From Deltaproteobacteria bacterium (GTDB taxonomy: Bacteria; Desulfobacterota; JADFXK01), in the NCBI GenBank assembly GCA_015233285.1, contig JADFYA010000069.1:1-12297 (forward strand): DNA of 12,297 nt. The letters run 5' to 3'. The notes under the pieces were generated by a model, which was given only the letters and a program-made list of their open reading frames with translations, did no database searches and had not been told where the DNA came from. Made by a program: the position numbers and the translations under genes. Of the stretch, positions 6,259 through 12,297 are shown one piece after another; position 1 is the first letter of the stretch; every line of letters starts with the position of its first letter.

Positions 6259-6478
6259 TGAATTGTTGATTAAAAACATAGATATGCACCCAGGCCTAAT
6301 GACTCTTCAACGTGGCCGTTCTCATCATGCTCATTCAACATGGCAGCAATCTTTCCGGTACTTGTCCTGAGCTTGCTTGAGAAGGAACAATTATGATTGG
6401 CCAATGTATCCGTCACAGGAAACCAGAGACACCCTTCGAAGCTGGTAAAAAAACATCACGGAGAGTAATAACATAGCA

Positions 6479-6507
6479 TTTACAAAAAGAAAGGAAATGG
6501 TTATAAG
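6479..6507 (+). promoter_or_regulatory. Sigma70-type promoter for the receiver-GGDEF gene
   Basis: TTTACA (6479-6484), a 17-nt spacer and TATAAG (6502-6507) give five-of-six matches in each hexamer at ideal spacing. Transcription should begin near 6514, about 70 nt before the ATG at 6583. The strong terminator at 6227-6258 separates this gene from the one upstream, so it needs its own promoter. Confidence 0.65.
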
Positions 6508-6582
6508 GATTAAACTGGGTTGGAAGTATGGCGCACATGACGAACGGCTTCAGGAACCGGCACAAACATTAAGGATGAAACA

Positions 6583-7566
6583 ATGGGCATACTGGTCATT
6601 GCGGGCTCCGAGCAAGAACGGCGGAGATTAGAAATTATGCTGTCTGACGAGGGGTTTACTGATGTTGTCTGGTTAGACTCAGTCAGCGCCGTTTTTGGCC
6701 TTTTGAATAACGAGGCCGACCGTCCAACCGTTGAGGTTGATCTGATTATTTTGAATCTCTCACCTTCGGACTTGGATGGAGTGGAGGTCTGCCGAATGCT
6801 GACCTCCGCCGATCGCTCCAGGGATATCCCAATAATTTTGGTAGTCCCGGCTATCGCTCTCAGTGAACTGGATGCTGCCCTGGCGGCCGGGGCAACCGAT
6901 TATGTTCTCAGCCCGATCAGGGCCGCCGCCTTACGGGCACGAGTCAGGTCAGCCCTGCGACTGCGGAACGAAACAGTGCTCCGCCGGTCCGGTGAGCAAA
7001 AGCTGCAGGCAATGACCCAACAACTGGAAACAGCCAACCAGATGCTTCAGACTCTTTCGCCGATTGACGACCTCACCGGTGTCGCGAATGAACGGCACCT
7101 AAAGGAAAGCCTCGACCGGGAGTGGAAGATCTCTCTGCGCAGCTTCAGACCCTTGTCCATGGTGCTCGTGGAGATTGATTCCTTTGAAGCCTTTACGTCG
7201 ATCTACGGTCCTAACAGCCGGGAGGACTGCTTGAGGCATCTGGCTACGACCCTAGACAAGGAGATGAAAAGGCCGGGAGATGTGTTGGCCCGTTTTGCCG
7301 AGGAATATTTTGCCATTCTCTTGCCTGACACAAATATTAACGGCGCCATCACTTTGGCGGAGTATCTGAGGTTAGGGATTGACCAACTGGCCATCGCCCA
7401 CACGGGGTCCGAGGTGGCTGATCACTTGACGATTACTCTGGGCCTGGCTTGCAGTTTTCCGACCATACAAAGGCAACCGTCGGACTTGATCGCCGCGGCG
7501 GGTTTGGCCCTCTCCCAAGCTATTGAAGAAGGCCGTAACCGGGTCAAGGGCATCATGATGCAATGA
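6583..7566 (+). CDS. Degenerate receiver-GGDEF protein with intact c-di-GMP I-site
   Basis: A 327-residue cytoplasmic protein: receiver fold (1-125), a helical linker (about 126-158, likely coiled coil) and a GGDEF domain (about 159-325). In the receiver the phospho-accepting Asp is Asn58 (IILNLSPSDLDG), the usual Thr position is Pro89 and the usual Lys is Ser110, so phosphorylation is unlikely. In the second domain the signature reads AEEYF (239-243) instead of GG[DE]EF; both glycines are gone and the conserved FK.IND and GH..GD stretches are altered. Diguanylate cyclase activity is therefore doubtful. DDLTG (162-166), RF before the signature and the C-terminal GRNRV remain. RPGD (230-233), exactly five residues before the signature, is a proper RxxD I-site, so the protein may bind c-di-GMP as an effector, as PopA-type proteins do. 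The start has AAGGA 7 nt upstream. It is a single-gene unit that converges on the redox operon. Confidence 0.88.
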   Translation: MGILVIAGSEQERRRLEIMLSDEGFTDVVWLDSVSAVFGLLNNEADRPTVEVDLIILNLSPSDLDGVEVCRMLTSADRSRDIPIILVVPAIALSELDAALAAGATDYVLSPIRAAALRARVRSALRLRNETVLRRSGEQKLQAMTQQLETANQMLQTLSPIDDLTGVANERHLKESLDREWKISLRSFRPLSMVLVEIDSFEAFTSIYGPNSREDCLRHLATTLDKEMKRPGDVLARFAEEYFAILLPDTNINGAITLAEYLRLGIDQLAIAHTGSEVADHLTITLGLACSFPTIQRQPSDLIAAAGLALSQAIEEGRNRVKGIMMQ

Positions 7567-7580
7567 CTAAGACTTCAAAC

Positions 7581-7625
7581 AAAAAAAGCCGCCAACAAGG
7601 TTGAAGCCTGTCCTTGGTTGCGGCT
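7581..7625 (-). terminator. Intrinsic terminator of the kor-flavoprotein unit
   Basis: AGCCGC (7587-7592) pairs with GCGGCT (7620-7625), and the stem continues through CAAC/GTTG and AAGG/CCTT with single-base bulges. On the minus strand it is followed by a T7 run (7587-7581). It lies about 120 nt beyond the flavoprotein stop codon. No T run follows on the plus strand, so it is oriented for the leftward transcript, though the stem also lies just after the convergent GGDEF gene. Confidence 0.85.
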
Positions 7626-7743
7626 ATTCCGGGTATCTGTGCTTGGTCTTCGGCCACCGGGGTATATCAGGCCAACCCGTTCCGGCGGCCCGGTTCGAGG
7701 TCCGGTGTATCTTCATGGCCAGACGCCCCGGCCTAAAAAATCA

Positions 7744-8316
7744 TCAGGAAATTTTGCTGATCAGCCAGGCCATATTCTGGCCCAGAGTCTTCATCGTTTC
7801 TATTCCTTCAGTGTCGTTCTCGACTTCACCTGGGTCCCGGCCAATGGCCATATTCCAATAACTAGAGCCGACCACGATCATCTGGCCGATCAAAAAGAAA
7901 TTGTTGATGGAATGGAGAGCATGAAGGGAGCCGGCCCGTCGGACCGCCACCACTCCGGCGGCCACTTTCCGTTTGTATAGATCCCCGTTGGCCCGAGAGA
8001 CCATCCCGCACCGCTCGATGAAAGCCTTGAGATCGGCGGATAGATCGGCAAAATAGGTGGGCGAGCCCAAAATGATCCCATCCGCCTGACGCATTTTTTC
8101 AATGCAATCATTGATGATATCTTTATGTTGGGCACATCGCCCGTCTTTCTTCTCAAAGCATTTGTAACAAGCGATGCAACCTGCCGGATGCCGGCCGCCT
8201 ATTTGTACCAACTCCGTATCAATCCCTTGTCCATTCAATTCATTCAAAACCACATTGAGTAGGATCGATGTATTGCCTTTGGGGCGCGGACTGCCGTTAA
8301 AAGCGACGACTTTCAT
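7744..8316 (-). CDS. Iron-sulfur flavoprotein (Isf-type NAD(P)H/FMN reductase family)
   Basis: A 190-residue flavodoxin-fold protein. The N-terminal beta strand and phosphate loop (VVAFNGSPRPKGNTSILL, 3-20) bind FMN, and GSPTYFADLSADLKAFIERC (84-103) is the second family landmark. Between them lie C47, C50, C53 and C61, spaced CX2CX2CX7C. This is the compact cysteine motif that holds a [4Fe-4S] cluster in archaeal and bacterial iron-sulfur flavoproteins such as Methanosarcina Isf. Those proteins accept electrons from ferredoxin and have been linked to removal of oxygen or peroxide in anaerobes. The start has GGAG 8 nt upstream. It is the last gene before the terminator at 7581-7625, following korA, korB and the rubredoxin-like gene, which supports a role in ferredoxin-linked redox balance (inference). 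Simple NADPH-dependent FMN reductase is the generic alternative name. Confidence 0.88.
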   Translation of the reverse strand: MKVVAFNGSPRPKGNTSILLNVVLNELNGQGIDTELVQIGGRHPAGCIACYKCFEKKDGRCAQHKDIINDCIEKMRQADGIILGSPTYFADLSADLKAFIERCGMVSRANGDLYKRKVAAGVVAVRRAGSLHALHSINNFFLIGQMIVVGSSYWNMAIGRDPGEVENDTEGIETMKTLGQNMAWLISKIS

Positions 8317-8433
8317 CTAACTATCTCCCGATGAACAATAAAAGCACATGCTGAGAAAACAAGCGATTATCCTCAAGGGCCATGATTCAATCAGCAGAAT
8401 CTCATAGAGGACCAGAGACGACGCTCATTTTGA

Positions 8434-8589
8434 CTATAACCTGGTGTCGACTCCAGGTTGACACCCCGGGATATAGCAGGTCACATTCAAAAACTCACAC
8501 TTCTCTTGACATGCCGGGCAGGTCTCCGGTGGTTTTTCTTCTTCCAGCAGGTAACCGCATTTGCTGCATTTCCAACTGACTTTTTCCAT
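8434..8589 (-). CDS. Rubredoxin-like mini-protein, 51 residues, seven cysteines
   Basis: This short gene was found by reading the minus strand between korB and the flavoprotein gene. ATG at 8587-8589 has GGAG 7 nt upstream and the frame ends at TAG (8434-8436). The protein begins [20 protein letters not shown]8-X2-C11 and C24-X2-C27 form a rubredoxin-type Fe(Cys)4 pair with the short 12-residue spacing found in the rubredoxin domains of rubrerythrins. Three more cysteines follow (C31, C38, C43) in a segment [12 protein letters not shown] that a plain rubredoxin lacks. Its place 43 nt after korB, and before an iron-sulfur flavoprotein, suggests electron transfer with ferredoxin- or flavin-linked partners, possibly the rubrerythrin-like protein encoded upstream. 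The Cys count and the convincing ribosome site make it a real gene; its exact role is unknown. Confidence 0.87.
   Translation of the reverse strand: MEKVSWKCSKCGYLLEEEKPPETCPACQEKCEFLNVTCYIPGCQPGVDTRL
8438..8465. repeat. Competing inverted repeats at the 3' end of the rubredoxin-like gene
   Basis: AACCTGG (8438-8444) pairs with CCAGGTT (8453-8459), and GGTGTC (8443-8448) can instead pair with GACACC (8460-8465), so the two stems exclude each other. They overlap the last codons and stop. No T run follows, so this is not an ordinary terminator; it might slow RNA decay or separate expression of the flavoprotein gene downstream. Confidence 0.3.
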
Positions 8590-8632
8590 TTTTCATCTCC
8601 TTTTTTGTTCAAAATGTTATCGGCTGTCTGAA

Positions 8633-9484
8633 TCAGGCAAAACTTTCTAAAATGCCGGCCAGTTTTTTGGTGTTCACGGGCTGTTTGATCAAAGGACCCC
8701 GTTTCAATGCCGAAAAATGGGTTTCGAAGGCCGGCCGCTGGTTGTGGTAGATCACTCCGATGGGAATCTGATCTCCCCAGGTAAAGGCCACCTTCATGGC
8801 CTGTTCCCAGTTGGTCGGGTCATGGTCTTCGGATACCGGCTGACATCTCTGTTTGTACCAGGCAAAAGTGTTTACTTTATTAAAGGACACACATGGTTGC
8901 ATAATATCGACCAGGGCAAAACCGGGATGAGCCATAGCCTTGACGATCAAGTCGGCCAGGTGATCGACCTTCCCGGAAAAACCTCGGGCCACGAACCCGG
9001 CCTGCATAGCCGTGGCAACCGCCACAGGATTGAACGGGATCGACGGCACCCCGGCTGGTTGGGCTTTGGTCACAACCCCCTCGGCCGTGGTCGGACTGGC
9101 CTGGCCTTTGGTCAGACCGTAAACCTGGTTATTGTGAACCAACAGAGTGACATCGATGTTCCGGCGGATGGCGGCCAGGAAGTGATTCCCACCTTCCCCA
9201 TAGTTGCACCCGTCACCACTTTCCACAATCACGTTTAAATCCGGATTGGCCAGCTTGGCCCCGGTCGCGGCCGGTAAAGCCCGTCCATGCAGGCCGTTAA
9301 AAAAATTAACATTTAAGTAATGCGGAGACTTCGCTGCCTGACCTATGCCGGAGACGATCAGGACCCGATAAGGCAACAATTGGGCAGTGATCAGAGCCTG
9401 TTTGAGGGCCTTCAGGATGGCATGATTGCCGCAACCGGGACACCAGGCTGTTTCATAATTTCCGTATCCTTCAAAGCTTACCAT
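8633..9484 (-). CDS. korB: 2-oxoacid:ferredoxin oxidoreductase, beta subunit (KorB type)
   Basis: The 283-residue subunit binds thiamine diphosphate and works with KorA to oxidise a 2-oxoacid, most likely 2-oxoglutarate, with CoA to the acyl-CoA, CO2 and reduced ferredoxin. Landmarks are WCPGCGNHAIL (14-24), GIGQAAKSPHYL (46-57), the TPP motif from GDG at 90-92 to NN at 118-119, and QVYGLTKGQASPTT (120-133). In structurally known relatives one [4Fe-4S] cluster is held by four cysteines; here C15, C18 and C198 are present, but the position expected after GIG is Gln49. C93, directly after GDG, is another unusual cysteine. I recall GIGQAAK in related KorB sequences, so this may mark a subfamily and not a defect. 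AGGAG lies 9 nt before ATG. It sits 98 nt downstream of korA and 43 nt upstream of the rubredoxin-like gene. Substrate choice (2-oxoglutarate or branched-chain 2-oxoacids) cannot be settled by eye. Confidence 0.92.
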   Translation of the reverse strand: MVSFEGYGNYETAWCPGCGNHAILKALKQALITAQLLPYRVLIVSGIGQAAKSPHYLNVNFFNGLHGRALPAATGAKLANPDLNVIVESGDGCNYGEGGNHFLAAIRRNIDVTLLVHNNQVYGLTKGQASPTTAEGVVTKAQPAGVPSIPFNPVAVATAMQAGFVARGFSGKVDHLADLIVKAMAHPGFALVDIMQPCVSFNKVNTFAWYKQRCQPVSEDHDPTNWEQAMKVAFTWGDQIPIGVIYHNQRPAFETHFSALKRGPLIKQPVNTKKLAGILESFA

Positions 9485-9523
9485 AAGATTAGTCTCCTGC
9501 GGACCGAGCAGAACGCCGGCAGT

Positions 9524-9565
9524 ATGTTGCTGGTTGCTCGTTGCATGTTACTGGTTTCCGGTTAC
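9524..9565. repeat. Six degenerate heptanucleotide repeats between korA and korB
   Basis: Within the 98-nt korA-korB gap, 42 bp split into six 7-bp units of the form NNGTTGC or NNGTTAC on the plus strand (G-Y-A-A-C-N-N on the minus strand; one unit has TTTC). The first two bases vary between units while the last five are nearly fixed. This looks like a short tandem repeat of the general kind described as heptanucleotide STRR repeats in cyanobacteria. No function is evident; it lies in the mRNA leader of korB. Confidence 0.7.
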
Positions 9566-9582
9566 GTGCAACTCTACCGGGG

Positions 9583-11271
9583 CTAAACCGAGGCTAAATT
9601 TTTCAATATATATTCCGGGGTGATCGGTAGTCCGTCATAACGCAAAATTTGCCGGGAGATGTGGAATCCGGTGGTGGTCCGAATCAATCGGGCAAACTGA
9701 CCGGTGGCATTACCTTCCACGGCCACCACTTGTTTAGCCCCATTGAGGTAATTCACGAATTGTTCCGGGACCAGGGGCCAGACTTGGGAGAAATGAAGCG
9801 TCCCCACGGATCTTCCCTCCGTCTTAAGCCGGGTGGCTGCCTCGTGAACCGCACCCAGCGTCGTTCCCCAGCAGACCAGAAGCAGGTCGGGGTGTTCATC
9901 CCCCCGGTATTCCGGCGGCGTGACTTCGGCCGACAGTCCGGTCAATTTACGATATCGTTTATCCTGCATTTGAATCCGCACCGCCAGATCTTCAGTGAGA
10001 TGGCCGTCGGTGGTATGCTCATCACTGTCAGCCCCAATCAAATGTTTTGTGTAACCAGGGAGCAACCGGGGGGAGACACCGCTTTCGGTAATGGCGTAAC
10101 GCTGATAGTCCATTTTCGGCAGTATCTGAAGTTCAATCGGCCTGACAGCAGGCAGGTCGGCCACCTCAAACGGGGTCACCGCCCGGTAAGAGTCGGCCAT
10201 AAATTGATCCGTTAAAACAAACATGGGGCCTTGAAATTCCTCAGCCAGTTCAAAGGCCCGGCGGGTCAGGTAAAAGTTCTGTTCCACCGTTCCAGGGGCG
10301 AAGATGCCCTTGGGAAACTCACCATGACCGGAGTGCAGGACAAACTCCAGGTCGCCTTGCTCGGTCCGTGTGGGCAACCCTGTGGCGGGACCGGGACGCT
10401 GGGCTACAACGATCACAATCGGCGTTTCCGTCATGGCGGCCAGACTCACCCCTTCGACCATCAGAGCAAACCCGCCCCCGGACGTCGACACCATGGCCGC
10501 GGCACCCGCGTATGAAGCTCCCAAGGCCATGTTGATAGCCGCGATCTCATCCTCCGCCTGCTCCACGATCAGGCCCATGGCCTCGGCCTTCGCGGCCAGG
10601 GTCAAGGCAATGGAGGTAGCTGGAGACATGGGATAAAAAGACAAAAACTTCACTCCGGCGGACAGGGCGCCCAGGGCAATGGCTTCATTCCCGTTCAGGA
10701 GTAACCGTTTCTGCGGATTGGTCACCGCCGGCAGCCTTCGGGTCCAAGACTCATCCAAGGCCTCCGCCCAGGCCCTTGATCCAACCAACACCTGGCTGTT
10801 CTGTTTGACCATTTCCTCATTTTTCTTCCCAAAAAATTCATCCATGGCCGTGGCCACCAGCGGCGCATCCAGGCCCAACATGACGCTAAGCACGCCCAAC
10901 CCGGCGATATTGGCAAATCTTTCCGGGGACAACTGTTTGTAGGGGACGAGAACGTAATTATCTCCCCGGCGGTCAAAGGCTTCATCCACCACGATCAACC
11001 CTCGGGCGGACATTTCGTCTTGGTGCAGGTCGATGGTTTCTTTATCCAAGGCCACCAACAAATCCACGCTCTCTTGAGAAGCCTGAATCTCATCAGGGCT
11101 GACCCGGATGCTATAGGTGTTGTGCCCCCCTCGAATCCGAGACTGGTAGCTTTGGGTGACCACAATAAAGTATCCAGCGCGGACAAAGGATTTGGCCAGG
11201 AGCTGGCCGATAGTCACCAGTCCTTGACCGGCCTCGCCCCCGATCATGATATTCAATACGGTTTCCGGCAT
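9583..11271 (-). CDS. korA: 2-oxoacid:ferredoxin oxidoreductase, fused gamma-alpha subunit (KorA type)
   Basis: A 562-residue fusion. The gamma domain (about 1-175) starts with IMIGGEAGQGLVTIGQLLA (8-26) and has QSRIRGGHNTYSIR (43-56). The alpha domain (about 190-440) holds FYPMSPATSI (212-221), QAEDEIAAINMALGASYAGA (238-257), GGGFALMVEGVSLAAMTETP (265-284) and GLPTRTEQGDL (298-308), followed by the DSDEH.TDGHLTED segment (415-428). The C-terminal domain II occupies about 462-562. It has one cysteine (C467) and no cluster motif, so iron-sulfur chemistry must reside in KorB or in a separate ferredoxin. There is no delta (2[4Fe-4S]) subunit gene beside it. The start has GAGG 8 nt upstream. It heads the unit korA-korB-rubredoxin-like-flavoprotein. 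The enzyme class supplies reduced ferredoxin from the oxidative TCA direction or runs in reverse for carbon fixation. Confidence 0.94.
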   Translation of the reverse strand: MPETVLNIMIGGEAGQGLVTIGQLLAKSFVRAGYFIVVTQSYQSRIRGGHNTYSIRVSPDEIQASQESVDLLVALDKETIDLHQDEMSARGLIVVDEAFDRRGDNYVLVPYKQLSPERFANIAGLGVLSVMLGLDAPLVATAMDEFFGKKNEEMVKQNSQVLVGSRAWAEALDESWTRRLPAVTNPQKRLLLNGNEAIALGALSAGVKFLSFYPMSPATSIALTLAAKAEAMGLIVEQAEDEIAAINMALGASYAGAAAMVSTSGGGFALMVEGVSLAAMTETPIVIVVAQRPGPATGLPTRTEQGDLEFVLHSGHGEFPKGIFAPGTVEQNFYLTRRAFELAEEFQGPMFVLTDQFMADSYRAVTPFEVADLPAVRPIELQILPKMDYQRYAITESGVSPRLLPGYTKHLIGADSDEHTTDGHLTEDLAVRIQMQDKRYRKLTGLSAEVTPPEYRGDEHPDLLLVCWGTTLGAVHEAATRLKTEGRSVGTLHFSQVWPLVPEQFVNYLNGAKQVVAVEGNATGQFARLIRTTTGFHISRQILRYDGLPITPEYILKNLASV

Positions 11272-11379
11272 AATCTAATCCTCAAATAAAGCATTCCACC
11301 AAAGCCTAGGATTTGACCGTCCCGTCAGGCAATCGGCCCGGCCTAAGACGGGAAGTCAGATTTAGGTGTCTCGGGACAA
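11272..11379 (-). other. korA leader with a strong bulged hairpin
   Basis: CCCGTCAGGC (11321-11330) pairs with GCCT (11341-11344) and GACGGG (11347-11352), giving 10 bp interrupted only by an AA bulge. It lies 50-80 nt upstream of korA and about 30 nt after the rubrerythrin-like stop codon. No T run follows on the minus strand, so it could be a weak or Rho-assisted terminator of the upstream gene or a structured korA leader. No clear promoter for korA was found here. Confidence 0.45.
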
Positions 11380-11907
11380 TCATGCGCCATCTAATCCGGA
11401 GTGTTCTTTTTCCAGGAACCATTCCGCCGGATTGGTCAGGTAAAACTTCATATCGTTCAAAACCTGATAGTGGACCGATTCTTCTTCGACCATTTTATTG
11501 AGGAAAGCGCGTTCAAGCGGATCAGTAGCCGCGGCCAGTTGCCTCTTGTAAAAATTGATGGACGCATCTTCAGAAGCTAGACCCACGTCCAGGGCCTCGA
11601 CGTCGCCGGCCTGAGGATCGGGCTCACCTCTGGTAGCTCTAATTTTAATGAAATTACCCAAATCCGAGTTTGCCGTGACCAGGCACTTCCAGTCATCCGT
11701 CCAAGATTCTTTCAGCTTCATCGCATCATAAATCATCTGGATGCGTTTGGCGTGAACCTCTTCATCGGCCATGAGCATTGAGAACACTTCCTGCCCCAGC
11801 TTGTTATGGCACATCTCAGCGGCCCGCTGATAAAAGGCTTTTCCATCCACTTCAATTTGCAGCGCCTTGGTGCACATCTCTAAAACCCGTTCTTTTGCCT
11901 GGCTCAT
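11380..11907 (-). CDS. Rubrerythrin-type diiron protein without rubredoxin domain
   Basis: From the ATG at 11907 this is a 175-residue ferritin-like four-helix protein. An open frame continues 44 codons further up but has no ribosome site, whereas GGGAGG lies 6 nt before this ATG. Putative diiron ligands fall in repeated positions: E19 in QIEVDGKAFY, E49 and H52 in ADEEVHAKR, E113 in ASEDASINFY, and E142 and H146 in VEEESVHYQVL. This two-half pattern (E, ExxH, E, ExxxH) is that of rubrerythrin/erythrin ferritin-like domains, which reduce peroxide or store and sense iron. The usual C-terminal rubredoxin domain is absent; the separate rubredoxin-like protein at 8434-8589 might replace it (inference). 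It follows the ferritin gene on the same strand by about 100 nt. Confidence 0.85.
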   Translation of the reverse strand: MSQAKERVLEMCTKALQIEVDGKAFYQRAAEMCHNKLGQEVFSMLMADEEVHAKRIQMIYDAMKLKESWTDDWKCLVTANSDLGNFIKIRATRGEPDPQAGDVEALDVGLASEDASINFYKRQLAAATDPLERAFLNKMVEEESVHYQVLNDMKFYLTNPAEWFLEKEHSGLDGA

Positions 11908-11939
11908 CACCGACCTCCCGACGTTTCGACAGTTTAATG

Positions 11940-11999
11940 CATATATGGGGATCATGGTGTCGGGGGCAAGCCGGTCGATTTCCGACCAGTCACCGACAC
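11940..11999 (-). promoter_or_regulatory. Nested hairpin and weak promoter between ferritin and rubrerythrin-like genes
   Basis: GTGTCGG (11957-11963) pairs with CCGACAC (11993-11999) and encloses a second stem, GGTCG/CGACC (11973-11977 with 11983-11987). It begins about 10 nt after the ferritin stop codon on the minus strand. No T run follows; instead comes an AT-rich stretch with a TATATG (-10-like) that has TTGCCC 18 nt upstream inside the hairpin. The structure could limit read-through from ferritin and host a promoter for the next gene. The promoter call is weak; the stems are clear. Confidence 0.35.
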
Positions 12000-12007
12000 T
12001 TTCACGA

Positions 12008-12297
12008 TCAGGCGGCCTTAGTTTTAGCCGGCGGGACAAACACCCTGGTGGCCAATTCCTGATCGATCATAAACAAGGCGGATCCCTGGCCGCCCATTAG
12101 ACGCAGCTTTTGGACCACCCCATCGGCGCTGGCTTCTTCTTCCACCTGTTCGTTGACAAACCACTGCAAGAAGGTATTAGTGGCGTGATCACTGATTGCT
12201 ATAGCCAGATCGACTAGCTTATTAATCAGACCGGTGACCTTTTGTTCATGCTTGTAAGCATCTTCGAACACGGCCAAAGGCGATTCCCAGGAGGTCG
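12008..12297 (-). CDS. ftnA: Ferritin, C-terminal part (5' end beyond window)
   Basis: The visible 95 residues continue in frame to the right edge, beginning [18 protein letters not shown]; the N-terminal 70-80 residues lie outside. The segment matches the second half of non-haem bacterial ferritin FtnA: the HEQ.VT helix with its metal-binding Glu, the [13 protein letters not shown] helix that supplies further ferroxidase-site acids, then [20 protein letters not shown], the typical FtnA ending. No haem-ligand region of bacterioferritin is visible. The protein would assemble into the 24-subunit iron-storage shell in the cytoplasm. It lies directly upstream of the rubrerythrin-like gene on the same strand, in keeping with a shared iron or oxidative-stress role. 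A TTG codon at 12277 is only an internal Leu codon, not the start. Confidence 0.92.
   Translation of the reverse strand, partial: TSWESPLAVFEDAYKHEQKVTGLINKLVDLAIAISDHATNTFLQWFVNEQVEEEASADGVVQKLRLMGGQGSALFMIDQELATRVFVPPAKTKAA

Larger units (their letters stand above)
6083..6582. other. Intergenic region between the exported-protein and GGDEF genes
   Basis: This 500-nt stretch holds the terminator at 6227-6258 and the promoter at 6479-6507 but no convincing gene. Two curiosities were seen. AGGAGG at about 6171-6176 is followed by an ATG (6181-6183) that is immediately stopped (ATGTGA). A 27-codon basic frame (6393-6476) has AAGGA 6 nt before its ATG. Neither has further support. Confidence 0.4.

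Noticed and set aside
6393..6476. 27-codon basic frame preceded by AAGGA
   Set aside because: A ribosome-like site 6 nt from the ATG is its only support; no promoter upstream, no motif, and the predicted GGDEF promoter begins right after it. Possible by chance.
11908..12039. 44-codon N-terminal extension of the rubrerythrin-like protein
   Set aside because: It would overlap the ferritin 3' end and the hairpin region; GGGAGG 6 nt before the ATG at 11907 marks the true start.
1..12297. CRISPR arrays, tRNA or rRNA genes
   Set aside because: No regularly spaced direct repeats of CRISPR size and no tRNA or rRNA signature were seen on either strand.

Overview
The window most resembles the genome of a strictly anaerobic, sulfate-reducer-type bacterium (Desulfobacterota, Desulfobacca/Desulfovibrio-like). 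This is inferred from gene content and from remembered family sequences; no search was run. The clues are a ferredoxin that closely resembles Desulfovibrio africanus ferredoxin III, a ferredoxin-dependent 2-oxoacid oxidoreductase, an iron-sulfur flavoprotein, a rubredoxin-like mini-protein, a rubrerythrin-type diiron protein, a ferritin and a GTP-type PEP carboxykinase. Base composition is roughly balanced and looks even across the window.

Layout, left to right. 1-155: the first 155 nt (minus strand) of a group II intron whose body lies off the left edge. It starts just behind a perfect 31-bp palindrome (162-192) that is the likely terminator of the ferredoxin gene (247-432, minus). 433-890: no credible gene, but several hairpins. 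891-2786 (minus): GTP-dependent PEP carboxykinase with a near-consensus sigma70 promoter at 2950-2978. 3059-5301 (minus): a BaeSR-like two-component pair, sensor first, with a 4-nt stop/start overlap and an unusual proline-rich insert in the sensor's periplasmic domain. 5666-6082 (plus): a divergent gene for a small exported protein, also proline-rich, with two 34-residue beta-propeller-like repeats and a strong terminator at 6227-6258. 6583-7566 (plus): a lone receiver-GGDEF protein in which both domains have lost key residues while the c-di-GMP I-site is kept. It converges on a minus-strand redox unit running from 11271 to a terminator at 7581-7625: korA (gamma-alpha fusion), korB, a 51-residue seven-cysteine rubredoxin-like protein, and an iron-sulfur flavoprotein. 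Upstream on the same strand lie a rubrerythrin-type diiron protein (11380-11907) and a ferritin that runs off the right edge (12008-12297).

How the parts may work together (inference). KorAB lacks a ferredoxin-like delta subunit, so it must pass electrons to a separate ferredoxin; the 7Fe-type ferredoxin at 247-432 is one candidate. The rubredoxin-like protein, flavoprotein, rubrerythrin-like protein and ferritin form an iron and oxidative-stress neighbourhood next to KorAB, an enzyme class that is usually oxygen-sensitive. PEP carboxykinase links the same C4 2-oxoacid and TCA-type carbon flow to PEP. The BaeSR-like pair and its divergent exported partner look like an envelope-sensing module and are the most distinctive local system.

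The most interesting points are the intron behind the terminator, the proline-rich sensor with its proline-rich repeat partner (whose repeat pattern continues past the stop codon), the pseudo-GGDEF protein with an intact I-site, the KorB with a substituted cluster cysteine, and the 51-residue cysteine-rich protein.
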